This document shows positions 20,211-28,249 of a DNA stretch of 64,000 nt, one piece after another. Source of the DNA: Elioraea tepidiphila DSM 17972 (GTDB lineage: Bacteria > Pseudomonadota > Alphaproteobacteria > Acetobacterales > Acetobacteraceae); the NCBI RefSeq assembly GCF_000378465.1, contig NZ_KB899926.1:42390-106389 (forward strand), read 5' to 3'. The translations under genes and the position numbers were made by a program. Within the stretch, counting starts at the first letter, position 1. The number at the start of each line of letters is the position of its first letter. The notes under the pieces are model-generated. The model searched no databases and was not told the origin of the DNA. It was given only the letters and a program-made list of their open reading frames with translations.

Positions 20211-21214
20211 AGCCGCACCTTCGGGTTGAGCGCGGTGTAGAGCAGGTCGGCGATGAAGTTCAGCAGCACGTAGGTCACCGCGTAGAGCAGCACGGCCGCC
20301 TGCACGAGCGGGTAGTTGCGCGCGAAGATGCTCTCGACCACGAGGCGGCCGAGGCCGGGCCATCCGAACACGGTCTCGACGATCATGTTGCCGCCGAGCA
20401 GCGAGCCGGTCTCGATCGCGGTGACCGTGACCGCCGGGATCAGCGCGTTCTTGAGCGCGTGGCGCAGCAGCACGCGCCGGCGCGTCAGCCCCTTCGCCTC
20501 GGCGAACAGCACGTAGTCCGAGGCGAGCACCTCGGCCATGGCGCTGCGCACCACGCGCGCGAGCAGCGCCGCGGTCGGCAGGCCGAGCGTGATCGCGGGC
20601 AGGACCAGATGCGCGATGGCGTTGCCGAAGGCCGAGAGGTCGCCGGCCAGCAGCGTGTCGATCAGCAGGAAGCCCGTTTCGCGCGGCACCTCGTGGGCGA
20701 AGCCGATCCGCCCGCCCACGGGCAGCAGGCGGAACTCGACCGCGAACAGCAGGATCAGCAGGATGCCGAACCAGAACCCGGGCAGCGAGACGCCGAACAG
20801 CGAGGCGGCCGAGAGCGCGCGGTCGATCCAGGAGTCCCGCTTCACCGCGGCCATCACGCCGAGCGGGATCGCGACCAGGATCGCGACGATCAGCGCCACG
20901 AGCGTCAGCTCGATCGTCGCCGGCAGGCGTTCCGCGATCACGTCCCACACCGGGCGGCGGTGGAAGAACGAGATGCCGAAATCGCCGCGCACGGCATTGC
21001 CGAGGAACACCAGGAAGCGCTCGACCAGCGGCCGGTCGAGGCCGAGATCGCGGCGCAGCGCGGCGGCCTGTTCGTCGGTCGCGCGCTGGTCGGCGAGCAT
21101 GATCTCCACCGGATCGCCCGGCGTCAGCGTGATCATCAGGAAGACGATCAGGCTGACGCCGAACAGCACCGGCAGGAGCTGGGCCAGCCGCTCGGCCAGC
21201 CTCGTGGCGGTCAT
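20207..21214 (-). CDS. Oligopeptide ABC transporter permease, OppB type
   Basis: A 335-residue permease with the OppB N-terminus (LAERLAQLLPVLFGVSLIVFLMI), the periplasmic stretch RATDEQAAALRRDLGLDRPL, about six membrane helices and the coupling loop DYVLFAEAKGLTRRRVLLRHALKN. It begins 1 bp after the binding-protein stop (TGACATG), so the binding protein and permeases are made from one message. Confidence 0.94.
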   Translation of the reverse strand: MTATRLAERLAQLLPVLFGVSLIVFLMITLTPGDPVEIMLADQRATDEQAAALRRDLGLDRPLVERFLVFLGNAVRGDFGISFFHRRPVWDVIAERLPATIELTLVALIVAILVAIPLGVMAAVKRDSWIDRALSAASLFGVSLPGFWFGILLILLFAVEFRLLPVGGRIGFAHEVPRETGFLLIDTLLAGDLSAFGNAIAHLVLPAITLGLPTAALLARVVRSAMAEVLASDYVLFAEAKGLTRRRVLLRHALKNALIPAVTVTAIETGSLLGGNMIVETVFGWPGLGRLVVESIFARNYPLVQAAVLLYAVTYVLLNFIADLLYTALNPKVRL

Positions 21215-21215
21215 G

Positions 21216-22763
21216 TCAGGCGGCGATGCGCACGCGGTGCAGGTTGATGCGGCTGTCGGCCTGCGGCTTCCAGCCGGCGATGCGCCTGGAGACGCCGTAG
21301 AGATCCTGCGGCAGCCAGAGGAAGATCCACGGCGCCTGATCCGTCACGATCGCCTGGGCGCGCTGGTACATCTCCGCGCGCTTGCCCTGATCGGGCTCGG
21401 TCTCGGCCGCGTCGAGCAGCCGGTCCACCTCGGCGTTCGAGAAGCCGGCCGAGTTGCCGCGCCCCCCGGTGCGAAGCGTGGGCACCATGATGTCGGACGG
21501 ATCGAGCGCGCCGTTGCCCCAGGAGGTGAGATACATGTCGCGCTCGCGCCGGCGCTCGGGGTTCTGCCACATCGGGCCGAGCACCGCGCCCTCCCAGACC
21601 TGCGCGCGCACGCGCAGGCCGGTGCGCGAGAGCAGCGCGGCGATCGCCTCGGCCACCTCCTTGAACGCGGCCACGCAGTCGATCACGAGTTCCGTGCCCT
21701 CGGCCACGCCGGCCTCGGCGAGCAGCGCGCGGGCACGGGCGAGATCGTGCCGGTACTCGGGCAGATCGGCGTTGAAGCCGAAGGCATCCGGGCTCATCAC
21801 GCCGCGCAGCGGGGTCGCGGTGTTGTTGAGGATGCGGCTGATGATGGCGTTCTTGTCGAGCGCGTGGTTGAGCGCGCGGCGCACGCGCACATCGGTGAAC
21901 GGCGCCTTCGCGTTGTTCAGCGCGACGAAGAAGGTGCGCGTGCCGTTCACCTTGGCGACGTCGGCGTTCGGGCTCGCCTCCACCTGGCGCATCGCCGAGG
22001 GCGGCAGCTCGTTGATGATGTCCACCTCGCCCGCGAGCAGGGCGGCGATGCGCGCGCTGTTCTCGGGGATGACGCGGAAGATCACGCGGTCCACCTGCGC
22101 CGGGCCCACGGGCGGGATGTCGGGCGAGCCGCCGTAATAGCCGTCGAAGCGCTCCATGATGATCGCCTCGCCGCGGCGCCACTCGGCGAGCTTGAAGGGG
22201 CCGCAGCCGTCGGGGCGGGTCTGCATCCCCTCCTGGCCGACGCGCTCGACCTGGCGGCGGTTCACCACCTCCTGGAAGGGCAGCATCGCGCCGAGGATCG
22301 GCCAGGGCTCGCCCAGCATCATGCGCACGGTGCGCTCGTCCACCACCACCGTGTCCTGGAGCGGACCGAGCAGGCTCTTGCGCGGGCTGGTCTGCCCGCC
22401 CATCGCGTTGTCCTTCACCAGCCGGTTGAAGGTGAAGGCGATGTCCTCGGCGGTGAGCGGATCACCCGAGTGGAAGCGGATGCCCGAACGGATGCGGAAC
22501 TCGTAGGTCTTGGCGTCCACGGCGCGCCAGGACTCGGCGATCTCGGGCACGACCTTCATGGCCGGGTCGCGCGTGAGCAGCCCGTCATGGATGTTGCGGA
22601 TGATGGTCTGGGTCTCGCGGTTGCGGTGGTTGGCCGGATCGAGGGTGAGGGCGTCCTGGCTGAACCCGACCCGCACGTCGCGGGTGCGCGTCTGCGCGGC
22701 GAGCGGGCCCGGCATCGCCGCCACCGCGGCGGCGGTCGCGAGCAGACTGCGGCGTCCGATCAT
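21216..22763 (-). CDS. Peptide-type ABC transporter substrate-binding protein (SBP family 5), first gene of the sigma-54 run
   Basis: A 515-residue periplasmic protein with a signal peptide at 1-23 (IGRRSLLATAAAVAAMPGPLAA; the twin Arg could also permit Tat export). Family-5 motifs: NIHDGLLTRDPAMKVVPEIAESW near 57-79, FRIRSGIRFHSGDPLTAEDIAFTF near 90-113, and RTFFVALNNAKAPFTDVRVRRALNHALD. The ATG at 22763 has GGGAGA upstream and lies 53 nt after the predicted start site of the -24/-12 promoter; the longer open frame to 22973 runs through that promoter and is rejected. Ligand probably a peptide or peptide-like acid. Confidence 0.95.
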   Translation of the reverse strand: MIGRRSLLATAAAVAAMPGPLAAQTRTRDVRVGFSQDALTLDPANHRNRETQTIIRNIHDGLLTRDPAMKVVPEIAESWRAVDAKTYEFRIRSGIRFHSGDPLTAEDIAFTFNRLVKDNAMGGQTSPRKSLLGPLQDTVVVDERTVRMMLGEPWPILGAMLPFQEVVNRRQVERVGQEGMQTRPDGCGPFKLAEWRRGEAIIMERFDGYYGGSPDIPPVGPAQVDRVIFRVIPENSARIAALLAGEVDIINELPPSAMRQVEASPNADVAKVNGTRTFFVALNNAKAPFTDVRVRRALNHALDKNAIISRILNNTATPLRGVMSPDAFGFNADLPEYRHDLARARALLAEAGVAEGTELVIDCVAAFKEVAEAIAALLSRTGLRVRAQVWEGAVLGPMWQNPERRRERDMYLTSWGNGALDPSDIMVPTLRTGGRGNSAGFSNAEVDRLLDAAETEPDQGKRAEMYQRAQAIVTDQAPWIFLWLPQDLYGVSRRIAGWKPQADSRINLHRVRIAA

Positions 22764-22826
22764 GGTCGTCTCCCGTTGGTGTTGGCTGCGGCGTCCGCGG
22801 CCGGGCGCCGTCATCATGGGCCGCGC

Positions 22827-22842
22827 AGCAAGCCGCGTGCCA
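22827..22842 (-). promoter_or_regulatory. Sigma-54 (-24/-12) promoter of the binding protein-opp operon
   Basis: The minus strand reads TGGCACGCGGCTTGCT, a complete match to TGGCACG-N4-TTGCW. GG is at 22841-22840 and GC at 22829-22828 with ten bases between. Predicted transcription start is near 22816, leaving a 53-nt leader to the ATG at 22763. A sigma-54 activator is encoded in the same run at 15319-16311. Confidence 0.82.
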
Positions 22843-22912
22843 TCGGCGCGAAGCGGCCGGTTTCGGCGGCCGGCCCGTTGCGGGGGCGTGGCAGGCGTGT
22901 ATTTCGCGCCAG

Positions 22913-22929
22913 CGCGTGCGTCGCACGCG
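22913..22929. promoter_or_regulatory. Perfect 17-bp palindrome, candidate upstream activator site
   Basis: CGCGTGCG (22913-22920) and CGCACGCG (22922-22929) flank a single central T. It is centred about 105 bp upstream of the predicted sigma-54 start site, where activator-binding enhancers normally lie. No obvious second copy was found near the atuA promoter. Confidence 0.45.
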
Positions 22930-22930
22930 A

Positions 22931-23061
22931 TCGTGCCGGCCTGCCGAGGGTGAACCCTTCGGCAGGCCGGCATGACGGGTGGCGTTCGCGCGTGGCCGCC
23001 CCGCCAGCCCCACGCGCGATACCCGGCTGCCGAAGGTCGGACCTTTCGCAGCCGGGTATCA
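22931..23061. repeat. Double-hairpin intergenic repeat, copy 2 (complete, inverted)
   Basis: Hairpin B comes first: a 14-bp stem (22934-22947 with 22959-22972) with an inner GGGT/ACCC. Hairpin A follows: a 13-bp stem (23018-23030 with 23048-23060), one C/C mismatch, and an inner 6-bp stem. Read on the minus strand the order A-spacer-B and the spacer (for example GGGCTGG, GGCGGC, CGCG) match copy 1, so this copy is inverted. The stop codon of the phnE gene at 23059-23061 lies in the right arm of hairpin A. Confidence 0.85.
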
Positions 23062-23889
23062 GATCAGCCTTGCGCGGATCCGCGTCACCACGATCTCGGC
23101 CAGGATCACCACGGCGAAGATCGCCAGCAGCACCGTCGCCGCCCGGTCCCACTGGAAGAAGTTGAGCGCATCGTCCAGCACCACGCCGATGCCGCCCGCG
23201 CCCACGAGGCCGAGCACCGCGCTCTCGCGGACGTTGATGTCCCAGCGGAACAGGGCGATGCCCCAGAAGGCGGGCTGCACCTGCGGCCAGTAGCCCTTCA
23301 GCATCACCGCCCCCCAGGGCGCGCCGGAGGCGCGCAGCGCCTCGATCGGGCCGTTCGCGGTCTCGTCCAGCGCCTCGGCGAGCAGCTTGCCGACGAAGCC
23401 GATCGAGCGGAACGCGACCGCCATCACGCCGGCGGCGGCGCCGGGGCCGAAGATGGCGACGAACACCAGCGCCCAGACCAGCGTGTTCACCGACCGCGAG
23501 GACACAAGCAGCAGTTGCGCGAACGCGTTCAGCGCCGGCACCGGCGTGATGATGCGCGAGGCCAAGAGCGCGATCGGCACCGCGAACGCGAAGCAGAGAA
23601 TCGTGCCCAGGGTGGCGATGTGGATCGTCTCGACCAGCGCCGCGTGCACCGCATCGGGGTAGTAGCGCAGATCGGGCGGCCACATGCGGATCAGCAGGTC
23701 CGCCATCTGCTCCGGCGCGTCGGCGAGGAACTCGGGGATGATCTCGATCGTGCGCACCGACCACACCAGGGCGGCGACGATGCCGAGCCAGATCGCGAAG
23801 CGCGCGAGGCGCTGGCGCGGGGTGAAGCGGGTCCACTCGCGCAGCAGCGGCGCGGCCGGATCGCGTCGGACGGCGACGCCGTCGCTCAT
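23059..23889 (-). CDS. phnE: Phosphonate ABC transporter permease, PhnE family (second of two)
   Basis: A 276-residue permease of the PhnE family with a cytoplasmic start, about six membrane helices, and PhnE-like stretches SSRSVNTLVWALVFVAIFG, FVGKLLAEALDE and ESAVLGLVGAGGIGVVL. The ATG at 23889 overlaps the stop of the first phnE by 4 bp (ATGA). A longer frame to 24366 is a shadow of that gene. Together the two PhnE proteins form the pore for phosphonate or phosphite uptake. Confidence 0.93.
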   Translation of the reverse strand: MSDGVAVRRDPAAPLLREWTRFTPRQRLARFAIWLGIVAALVWSVRTIEIIPEFLADAPEQMADLLIRMWPPDLRYYPDAVHAALVETIHIATLGTILCFAFAVPIALLASRIITPVPALNAFAQLLLVSSRSVNTLVWALVFVAIFGPGAAAGVMAVAFRSIGFVGKLLAEALDETANGPIEALRASGAPWGAVMLKGYWPQVQPAFWGIALFRWDINVRESAVLGLVGAGGIGVVLDDALNFFQWDRAATVLLAIFAVVILAEIVVTRIRARLI

Positions 23890-24674
23890 TGCAGGGCGGC
23901 CCGCACGCGCGTGGCCACCAGCTCGGCGGCGAAGATCAGCGCGATGATCACGATCAGGATCGCGGCGACGAAGTCGTAGTCGAAGCGCTTGAAGGCGGCG
24001 AACAGCGTGCCGCCGATGCCCCCCGCGCCGACGATGCCGACCATCGTCGAGTTCCTGAGGTTCGAATCCACCTGGTAGATGCAGAAGCCGACGAAGCGCG
24101 AGGCGACCTGCGGCAGCACGCCGTAGAGCAGCACGGCGACGAAGCCCGCGCCCGTGGCGCGCACCGCCTCGACCTGCCTGGGCGAGATCTCCTCGATCGC
24201 CTCGGCGAACAGCTTGGCGATGAAGCCGATCGAGGCGACCACCAGCGCGCACACCCCGGCGAGCGCGCCGAAGCCGATCGCCTTGACGAACAGGATCGCG
24301 ACGATGACGTAATGGAGCGACCGGCAGAGCCCGATGAAGCCCCGCGCCGGCCCGCTGATCCACCACGGCATCAGGTTGCGCGCGGCGAGCAGCGCGACCG
24401 GGAAGGAGAGCGCGATGCCGACCGCCGAGGCGATGAAGGCGATCTGCAGGCTCTCCAGCATGCCCTCGGCGAGCAGTTCCCAGCGCGCGAAATTGGGCGG
24501 CACCATCCTGCCGAGGAAGCGCCCCGCCTCGCCGAAGCCGATCATCAGCCGCGCGAACGTGACATCCAGCTGCGCGGCGGCGTAGAGCGCGTAGAGCGCG
24601 AGGGCGAGCAGGCCCAGGCGGGCGGGCCAGTTGGGCGCGAAGGCGCGGCGCGCGGCCTCGGCGCTCACAGCCAC
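23886..24674 (-). CDS. phnE: Phosphonate ABC transporter permease, PhnE family (first of two)
   Basis: A 262-residue PhnE-type permease: [49 protein letters not shown] (coupling loop) and [18 protein letters not shown]. The two permeases share the GAGGIG signature but only moderate similarity, so they probably work as a heterodimer. Starts at ATG 24674 (10-bp overlap with phnC) or GTG 24668 (4-bp overlap) are both possible. Confidence 0.93.
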   Translation of the reverse strand: MAVSAEAARRAFAPNWPARLGLLALALYALYAAAQLDVTFARLMIGFGEAGRFLGRMVPPNFARWELLAEGMLESLQIAFIASAVGIALSFPVALLAARNLMPWWISGPARGFIGLCRSLHYVIVAILFVKAIGFGALAGVCALVVASIGFIAKLFAEAIEEISPRQVEAVRATGAGFVAVLLYGVLPQVASRFVGFCIYQVDSNLRNSTMVGIVGAGGIGGTLFAAFKRFDYDFVAAILIVIIALIFAAELVATRVRAALQ

Positions 24675-25432
24675 TCCTCGCCCCCGTAGATCTGCACGAG
24701 GTGATGCTCCTCGAGCGCCTCGGGCGGGCCGTCGAACACGATCCGCCCGCCCGCCATGCCGATGATGCGCCGCGCGAACCGCTTCGCCAGCGGCACGTTG
24801 TGGATGTTGACGATCACCGGTATCCCCGCCTCGCCGCAGAGGGTGGCGATCAGCTCCATGATCTCGACCGAGGTCTTCGGATCAAGCGAGGAGGTCGGCT
24901 CGTCGGCGAGCAGCAGCTCGGGCTCCTGCATCAGCGCGCGCGCGATGCCCACACGCTGGCGCTGCCCGCCGGAGAGCGCATCCGCGCGCCGCGTGGCGTG
25001 CTCGGGCAGCCCCACCGCGTCGAGCAGCGCGAAGGCGCGCGCGATGTCCCGCTCCGGATAGCGCCTGAGCCAGGCGCGCCAGAGCGGCACATAGCCGAGC
25101 CGGCCCGAGAGCACGTTCTCCATCACGGAGAGGCGCTCCACGAGATTGTACTCCTGGAACACCATGCCGATGCGCCGGCGCGCGAGGCGGAGCGCGCGCC
25201 CGCGCAGCCGCGCGAGATCCTGCCCGTGCAGCCGGATCTCGCCGGCACTCGGCTCGACCAGGCGGTTGATGCAGCGGATCAGCGTCGACTTGCCGGTGCC
25301 GGAGGGGCCGATCACCGCGGTGATGCCGCGCCCCTCCACCGCCAGGTCGATGCCGTGCAGCACGGGCCTGCCCGGCGCGTAGGCCTTGCTGAGCCCCCGG
25401 ATCTCGAGGGCGACCCCGTTCGCGCCGGTCAT
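24665..25432 (-). CDS. phnC: Phosphonate ABC transporter ATP-binding protein PhnC
   Basis: A 255-residue ABC ATPase: Walker A GPSGTGKS near 38-45, [24 protein letters not shown] (a PhnC-typical Q-loop region), signature [15 protein letters not shown], Walker [13 protein letters not shown], and [19 protein letters not shown], where phosphonate transporters carry 'NiHdv..A'. It lies 10 bp after phnD and overlaps phnE. It powers the PhnDCE importer. Confidence 0.95.
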   Translation of the reverse strand: MTGANGVALEIRGLSKAYAPGRPVLHGIDLAVEGRGITAVIGPSGTGKSTLIRCINRLVEPSAGEIRLHGQDLARLRGRALRLARRRIGMVFQEYNLVERLSVMENVLSGRLGYVPLWRAWLRRYPERDIARAFALLDAVGLPEHATRRADALSGGQRQRVGIARALMQEPELLLADEPTSSLDPKTSVEIMELIATLCGEAGIPVIVNIHNVPLAKRFARRIIGMAGGRIVFDGPPEALEEHHLVQIYGGEEWL

Positions 25433-25442
25433 GCCCGTCCCG

Positions 25443-26528
25443 TCACTGCGTCCGGCCGGGCTGCTGCTGTTGCTGTTGCTGCTGGCGCTGCTGCTCTTCG
25501 CGCGCCGCGCGCCGGCGTGCCTCGGCCTCGGCCTCGCGCCGCGCCTCGATGTCGAAGGCGGCGCGCGTGTAGGGCGCGTTCACCTTGTCGGCGACGAAGC
25601 GCACCGGCTCCCAGTCCTTCAGATACGTCGCCGGCACGAAACGGTCGTTGCCGCCGAGATCGCGCTTCATCTCCTCGGGGAAGCGGAAATCGTAGAAGCA
25701 CTGCTTGATCTTCTCGACGAGATCCGGCCGGAGGTCGTGCGCGTGGGCGAAGGACGAGGTCGGGAACGGCGCGCTCTGCCAGATGATGCGGAAGGTCTCG
25801 CCGCGCACCTGGCCGCGCGCGACCATGCGGTGGAACACGTCGGAGGCGACGGGCGCGGCGTCGTAGTCGCCGCTGTTCACGCCCATCACCGAGCGGTCAT
25901 GCCCGCCGGAGTAGATCACCTGGTAGTCCTGGTCGGGCACCAGGCCGAGTTCGGGGAAGAAGGCGCGCGGGGCGAGGTTGCCCGAGTTCGAGGTCGCCGA
26001 GGTGTGCGCGACCCGCTTGCCCTTGAGATCGCTCATCTGGCGGAACGGCGAGTCGGCGCGCACGATCACCGCCACCCGGTAGCTCTCGTAGCCGTCCTCC
26101 TTGCCCTTCACCGCGAAGGGCACCGCGCCGGCGAGGTTCACCGCGAAGGCGGTCGGGCCGGTCGAGAACCCGGCGATGTGCAGCCGGCCCGAACGCATCG
26201 CCTCGACCTGCGCGGCGTTGGAGGTGACCGGGAAGTAGACCGTGCGCTTGCCGGTGCAGCGCGTCAGATACTCCATGAAGGGGCGGAACTGGCTCGCGTA
26301 GAGCGCGGGGTCCTCGACCGGCGTGTAGGCGAAGACCAGCGTCGAGGGGTCGCGGAAGCGGGCGGGATCCTTCGGCGGATCGGCGACCAGGTCGCGGTTC
26401 TCGTCGCAATAGGCGTCGTCGAGCGCGCCGCGGAAGCTGCACTCGGAGGCCTGGGCCGCGGCCTGCGGCGCGTGCACCGCCATGAACGCCGCGCCGATCG
26501 CGGCAAGGGTGAGGGTGCGGACGGTCAT
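25443..26528 (-). CDS. phnD: Phosphate/phosphite/phosphonate-binding protein PhnD, with a polyglutamine tail
   Basis: A 361-residue periplasmic binding protein with a signal peptide at 1-26. PhnD-like features are [58 protein letters not shown] and [19 protein letters not shown]. The C-terminus is odd: a charged helix rich in Arg, Ala and Glu leads to a run of eight Gln (CAG/CAA codons, about 25455-25480). The ATG at 26528 has GGAGGAGA upstream; the much longer open frame beyond it is a shadow. A PHO-box-like site lies 124 bp upstream. Confidence 0.94.
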   Translation of the reverse strand: MTVRTLTLAAIGAAFMAVHAPQAAAQASECSFRGALDDAYCDENRDLVADPPKDPARFRDPSTLVFAYTPVEDPALYASQFRPFMEYLTRCTGKRTVYFPVTSNAAQVEAMRSGRLHIAGFSTGPTAFAVNLAGAVPFAVKGKEDGYESYRVAVIVRADSPFRQMSDLKGKRVAHTSATSNSGNLAPRAFFPELGLVPDQDYQVIYSGGHDRSVMGVNSGDYDAAPVASDVFHRMVARGQVRGETFRIIWQSAPFPTSSFAHAHDLRPDLVEKIKQCFYDFRFPEEMKRDLGGNDRFVPATYLKDWEPVRFVADKVNAPYTRAAFDIEARREAEAEARRRAAREEQQRQQQQQQQQPGRTQ

Positions 26529-26873
26529 GCGGTCTCTCCTCCCGGTGCTGACCGATTGTCTCGACTCTGGATCGTGCGGCGCGCGCCGCGCCCCGGCTGT
26601 CGGCACGCCAGCCGGCGCGCCGCGGCGCAGCCGCGCGGCATCGGCCAGCATGTGACAGTCGTATTGCACTTCTATGACAGCGGCTCTAGGAACGCCAGAG
26701 ACAGTCGGGACGCGCCGGACGCGCAATGCGCCGGCGCGACGGGGAGAGCGGATGCGGCACGGTCGGACCGACGATGCCGAGCTGTGCGGGGCGGCGCGGG
26801 CACAACCCGCGATCCGCGGCCGCACCCCGCTCGGCGCCGTCAGCACCCGCGCCGGGACAGAGAGGAGGATGCC
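26529..26873. other. 345-bp divergent intergenic region between phnD and the second transporter
   Basis: No gene is convincing here. Next to phnD is its ribosome-binding site; the centre (26575-26640) is a very GC-rich stretch with overlapping inverted repeats (CGCGCCGC-type). The only AT-richer part, 26640-26700, contains the PHO-box-like repeat. The plus-strand side ends in AGAGGAGGATGCC before the ATG at 26874. Both promoters should lie in this gap. Confidence 0.7.
26652..26680 (-). promoter_or_regulatory. PHO-box-like direct repeat (candidate PhoB site) upstream of phnD
   Basis: On the minus strand CTGTCAT (26680-26674) and CTGTCAC (26658-26652) are spaced 22 bp apart, with a degenerate middle repeat GTGCAAT at the 11-bp position. 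PhoB binds CTGTCA-type repeats at 11-bp spacing, so this reads as three half-sites, two perfect. It points toward phnD, 124 bp away, and is 194 bp from the divergent gene. Confidence 0.65.
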
Positions 26874-28223
26874 ATGACCAGGATCGTTCCGTTCAGCCGC
26901 CGAACGCTGCTCGCCGGCACCGCCGCGGCGGCGGTCGCGCCCGCGCTCGGCGCCCGCGCGCAGGCCCTCGAGGATCGGCTGGTGATCGTCACCTCGTTCC
27001 CGCGCGATCTCACCACGCCGATCGTGCAGGGCTTCGAACGCCGCCATCCCGGCACCAAGGTCGAGATCCAGAACCGCAACACGGCCGCGGCCGTCGCCTT
27101 CATCCGCGAGACGCGCTCGAGCCCGCCCGACATGATGTGGGCGAGCGCGCCGGACGCGTTCGAGGTGCTGAAGAAGGACCAGCTGCTGCAACGCTACCGC
27201 CCGCAGGCGACCGGCATCGCCGAGAAGGTGGGCGCCTATCCGGTGAACGACCCCGACGGGTTCTTCGTCGGCTTCGCCGCCTCGGGCTACGGCATCATGT
27301 ACAACACGCGCTACCTGCGCGCGAACAATTTGCCCGTGCCGAAGGAGTGGGACGACCTCGCCAAGCCGGTCTATGCCGACCATGTCGGCATCTCCGCGCC
27401 GTCGCGCTCGGGCACCACCCATCTGACCGTCGAGACGATCCTGCAAGGCGAGGGCTGGGAGAAGGGCTGGGCGCTGCTGCTCGCGATCGGCGGCAACTTC
27501 GCCTCGGTCTCGGACCGTTCCTTCGGCGTGCCGGACGCGGTGAACTCGGGCCAGTACGGGCTCGGCATCGTCATCGACTTCTTCGGCCTCGCCGCCAAGG
27601 CGTCGGGCTTCCCGGTCGAGTTCGTCTATCCCTCCGTCACCACCCTCGTGCCGGCCAATGTCGGCATCGTCGCCGGCGCGCGCCACCCGCGCGCCGCGGC
27701 CGCCTTCATCGAGTTCCTGCTCTCGCCGGAAGGCCAGGAGATCCTGCTCGATCCGAAGATCATGCGCCTGCCGGTGCGCCCCGAGACCTACGCCAAGGCC
27801 CCGCCGGGCTTCCCCAACCCGTTCACCGATGCCTCGCTCGGCGCGCGGCTCACCTTCGACTCCGAGAAGTCCGAGGCGCGCTACGAGCTGCTCAACAGCC
27901 TGTTCGACCGGCTGATCACGTTCCGGCTGAGCGAGCTCAAGGCGGCCTGGGCGGCGATCCACGCCGCCGAGGCGCAGCTTGCCCGGCGCGACAACGCCGA
28001 GGCGCGCCGCCTCGTCGCCGAGGCGCGCGCGAAGGCCTCCGCCGTGCCGATCACCGAGGCGGAGTCGCTCGACCCGCAGATCGCCGGGGCCTTCCAGCCG
28101 ACGCGGCCCGACCGGCCGGCCGGCGCCCGGCAGGCGCAGATCGAGGAGCGCTGGGACACCTTCGCGCGCGCCAACTACGCCGAGGCGCGGCGGCTGGCCG
28201 AGCAGGCCGCGCGCCTGCGCTGA
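26874..28223 (+). CDS. ABC transporter substrate-binding protein, iron(III)/2-aminoethylphosphonate type
   Basis: A 449-residue periplasmic protein with a signal peptide at about 1-29 (RRTLLAGTAAAAVAPALGARA). The mature part follows the FbpA/PhnS-like family-1 pattern: LVIVTSFPRDLTTPIVQGFERRHPG, SGYGIMYNTRYL, FVYPSVTTLVPANVGIVAGARHP, FIEFLLSPEGQEILLDP. The last ~130 residues are a charged, helical extension not found in short family members (~340 aa). The ATG at 26874 follows GAGGAGG. It heads a three-gene operon with a two-domain permease and an ATPase. Location beside phnDCE and the PHO box favours phosphonate, but iron or polyamine cannot be excluded. Confidence 0.88.
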   Translation: MTRIVPFSRRTLLAGTAAAAVAPALGARAQALEDRLVIVTSFPRDLTTPIVQGFERRHPGTKVEIQNRNTAAAVAFIRETRSSPPDMMWASAPDAFEVLKKDQLLQRYRPQATGIAEKVGAYPVNDPDGFFVGFAASGYGIMYNTRYLRANNLPVPKEWDDLAKPVYADHVGISAPSRSGTTHLTVETILQGEGWEKGWALLLAIGGNFASVSDRSFGVPDAVNSGQYGLGIVIDFFGLAAKASGFPVEFVYPSVTTLVPANVGIVAGARHPRAAAAFIEFLLSPEGQEILLDPKIMRLPVRPETYAKAPPGFPNPFTDASLGARLTFDSEKSEARYELLNSLFDRLITFRLSELKAAWAAIHAAEAQLARRDNAEARRLVAEARAKASAVPITEAESLDPQIAGAFQPTRPDRPAGARQAQIEERWDTFARANYAEARRLAEQAARLR

Positions 28224-28249
28224 CGCCAGACCCGCAGCGAAGCGCGCGC

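Noticed and set aside
25386..28223. Apparent 945-residue fusion ending in the FbpA-type binding protein
   Set aside because: The first ~496 codons are a shadow of phnD and intergenic DNA; a signal peptide and strong ribosome-binding site mark the true start at 26874.
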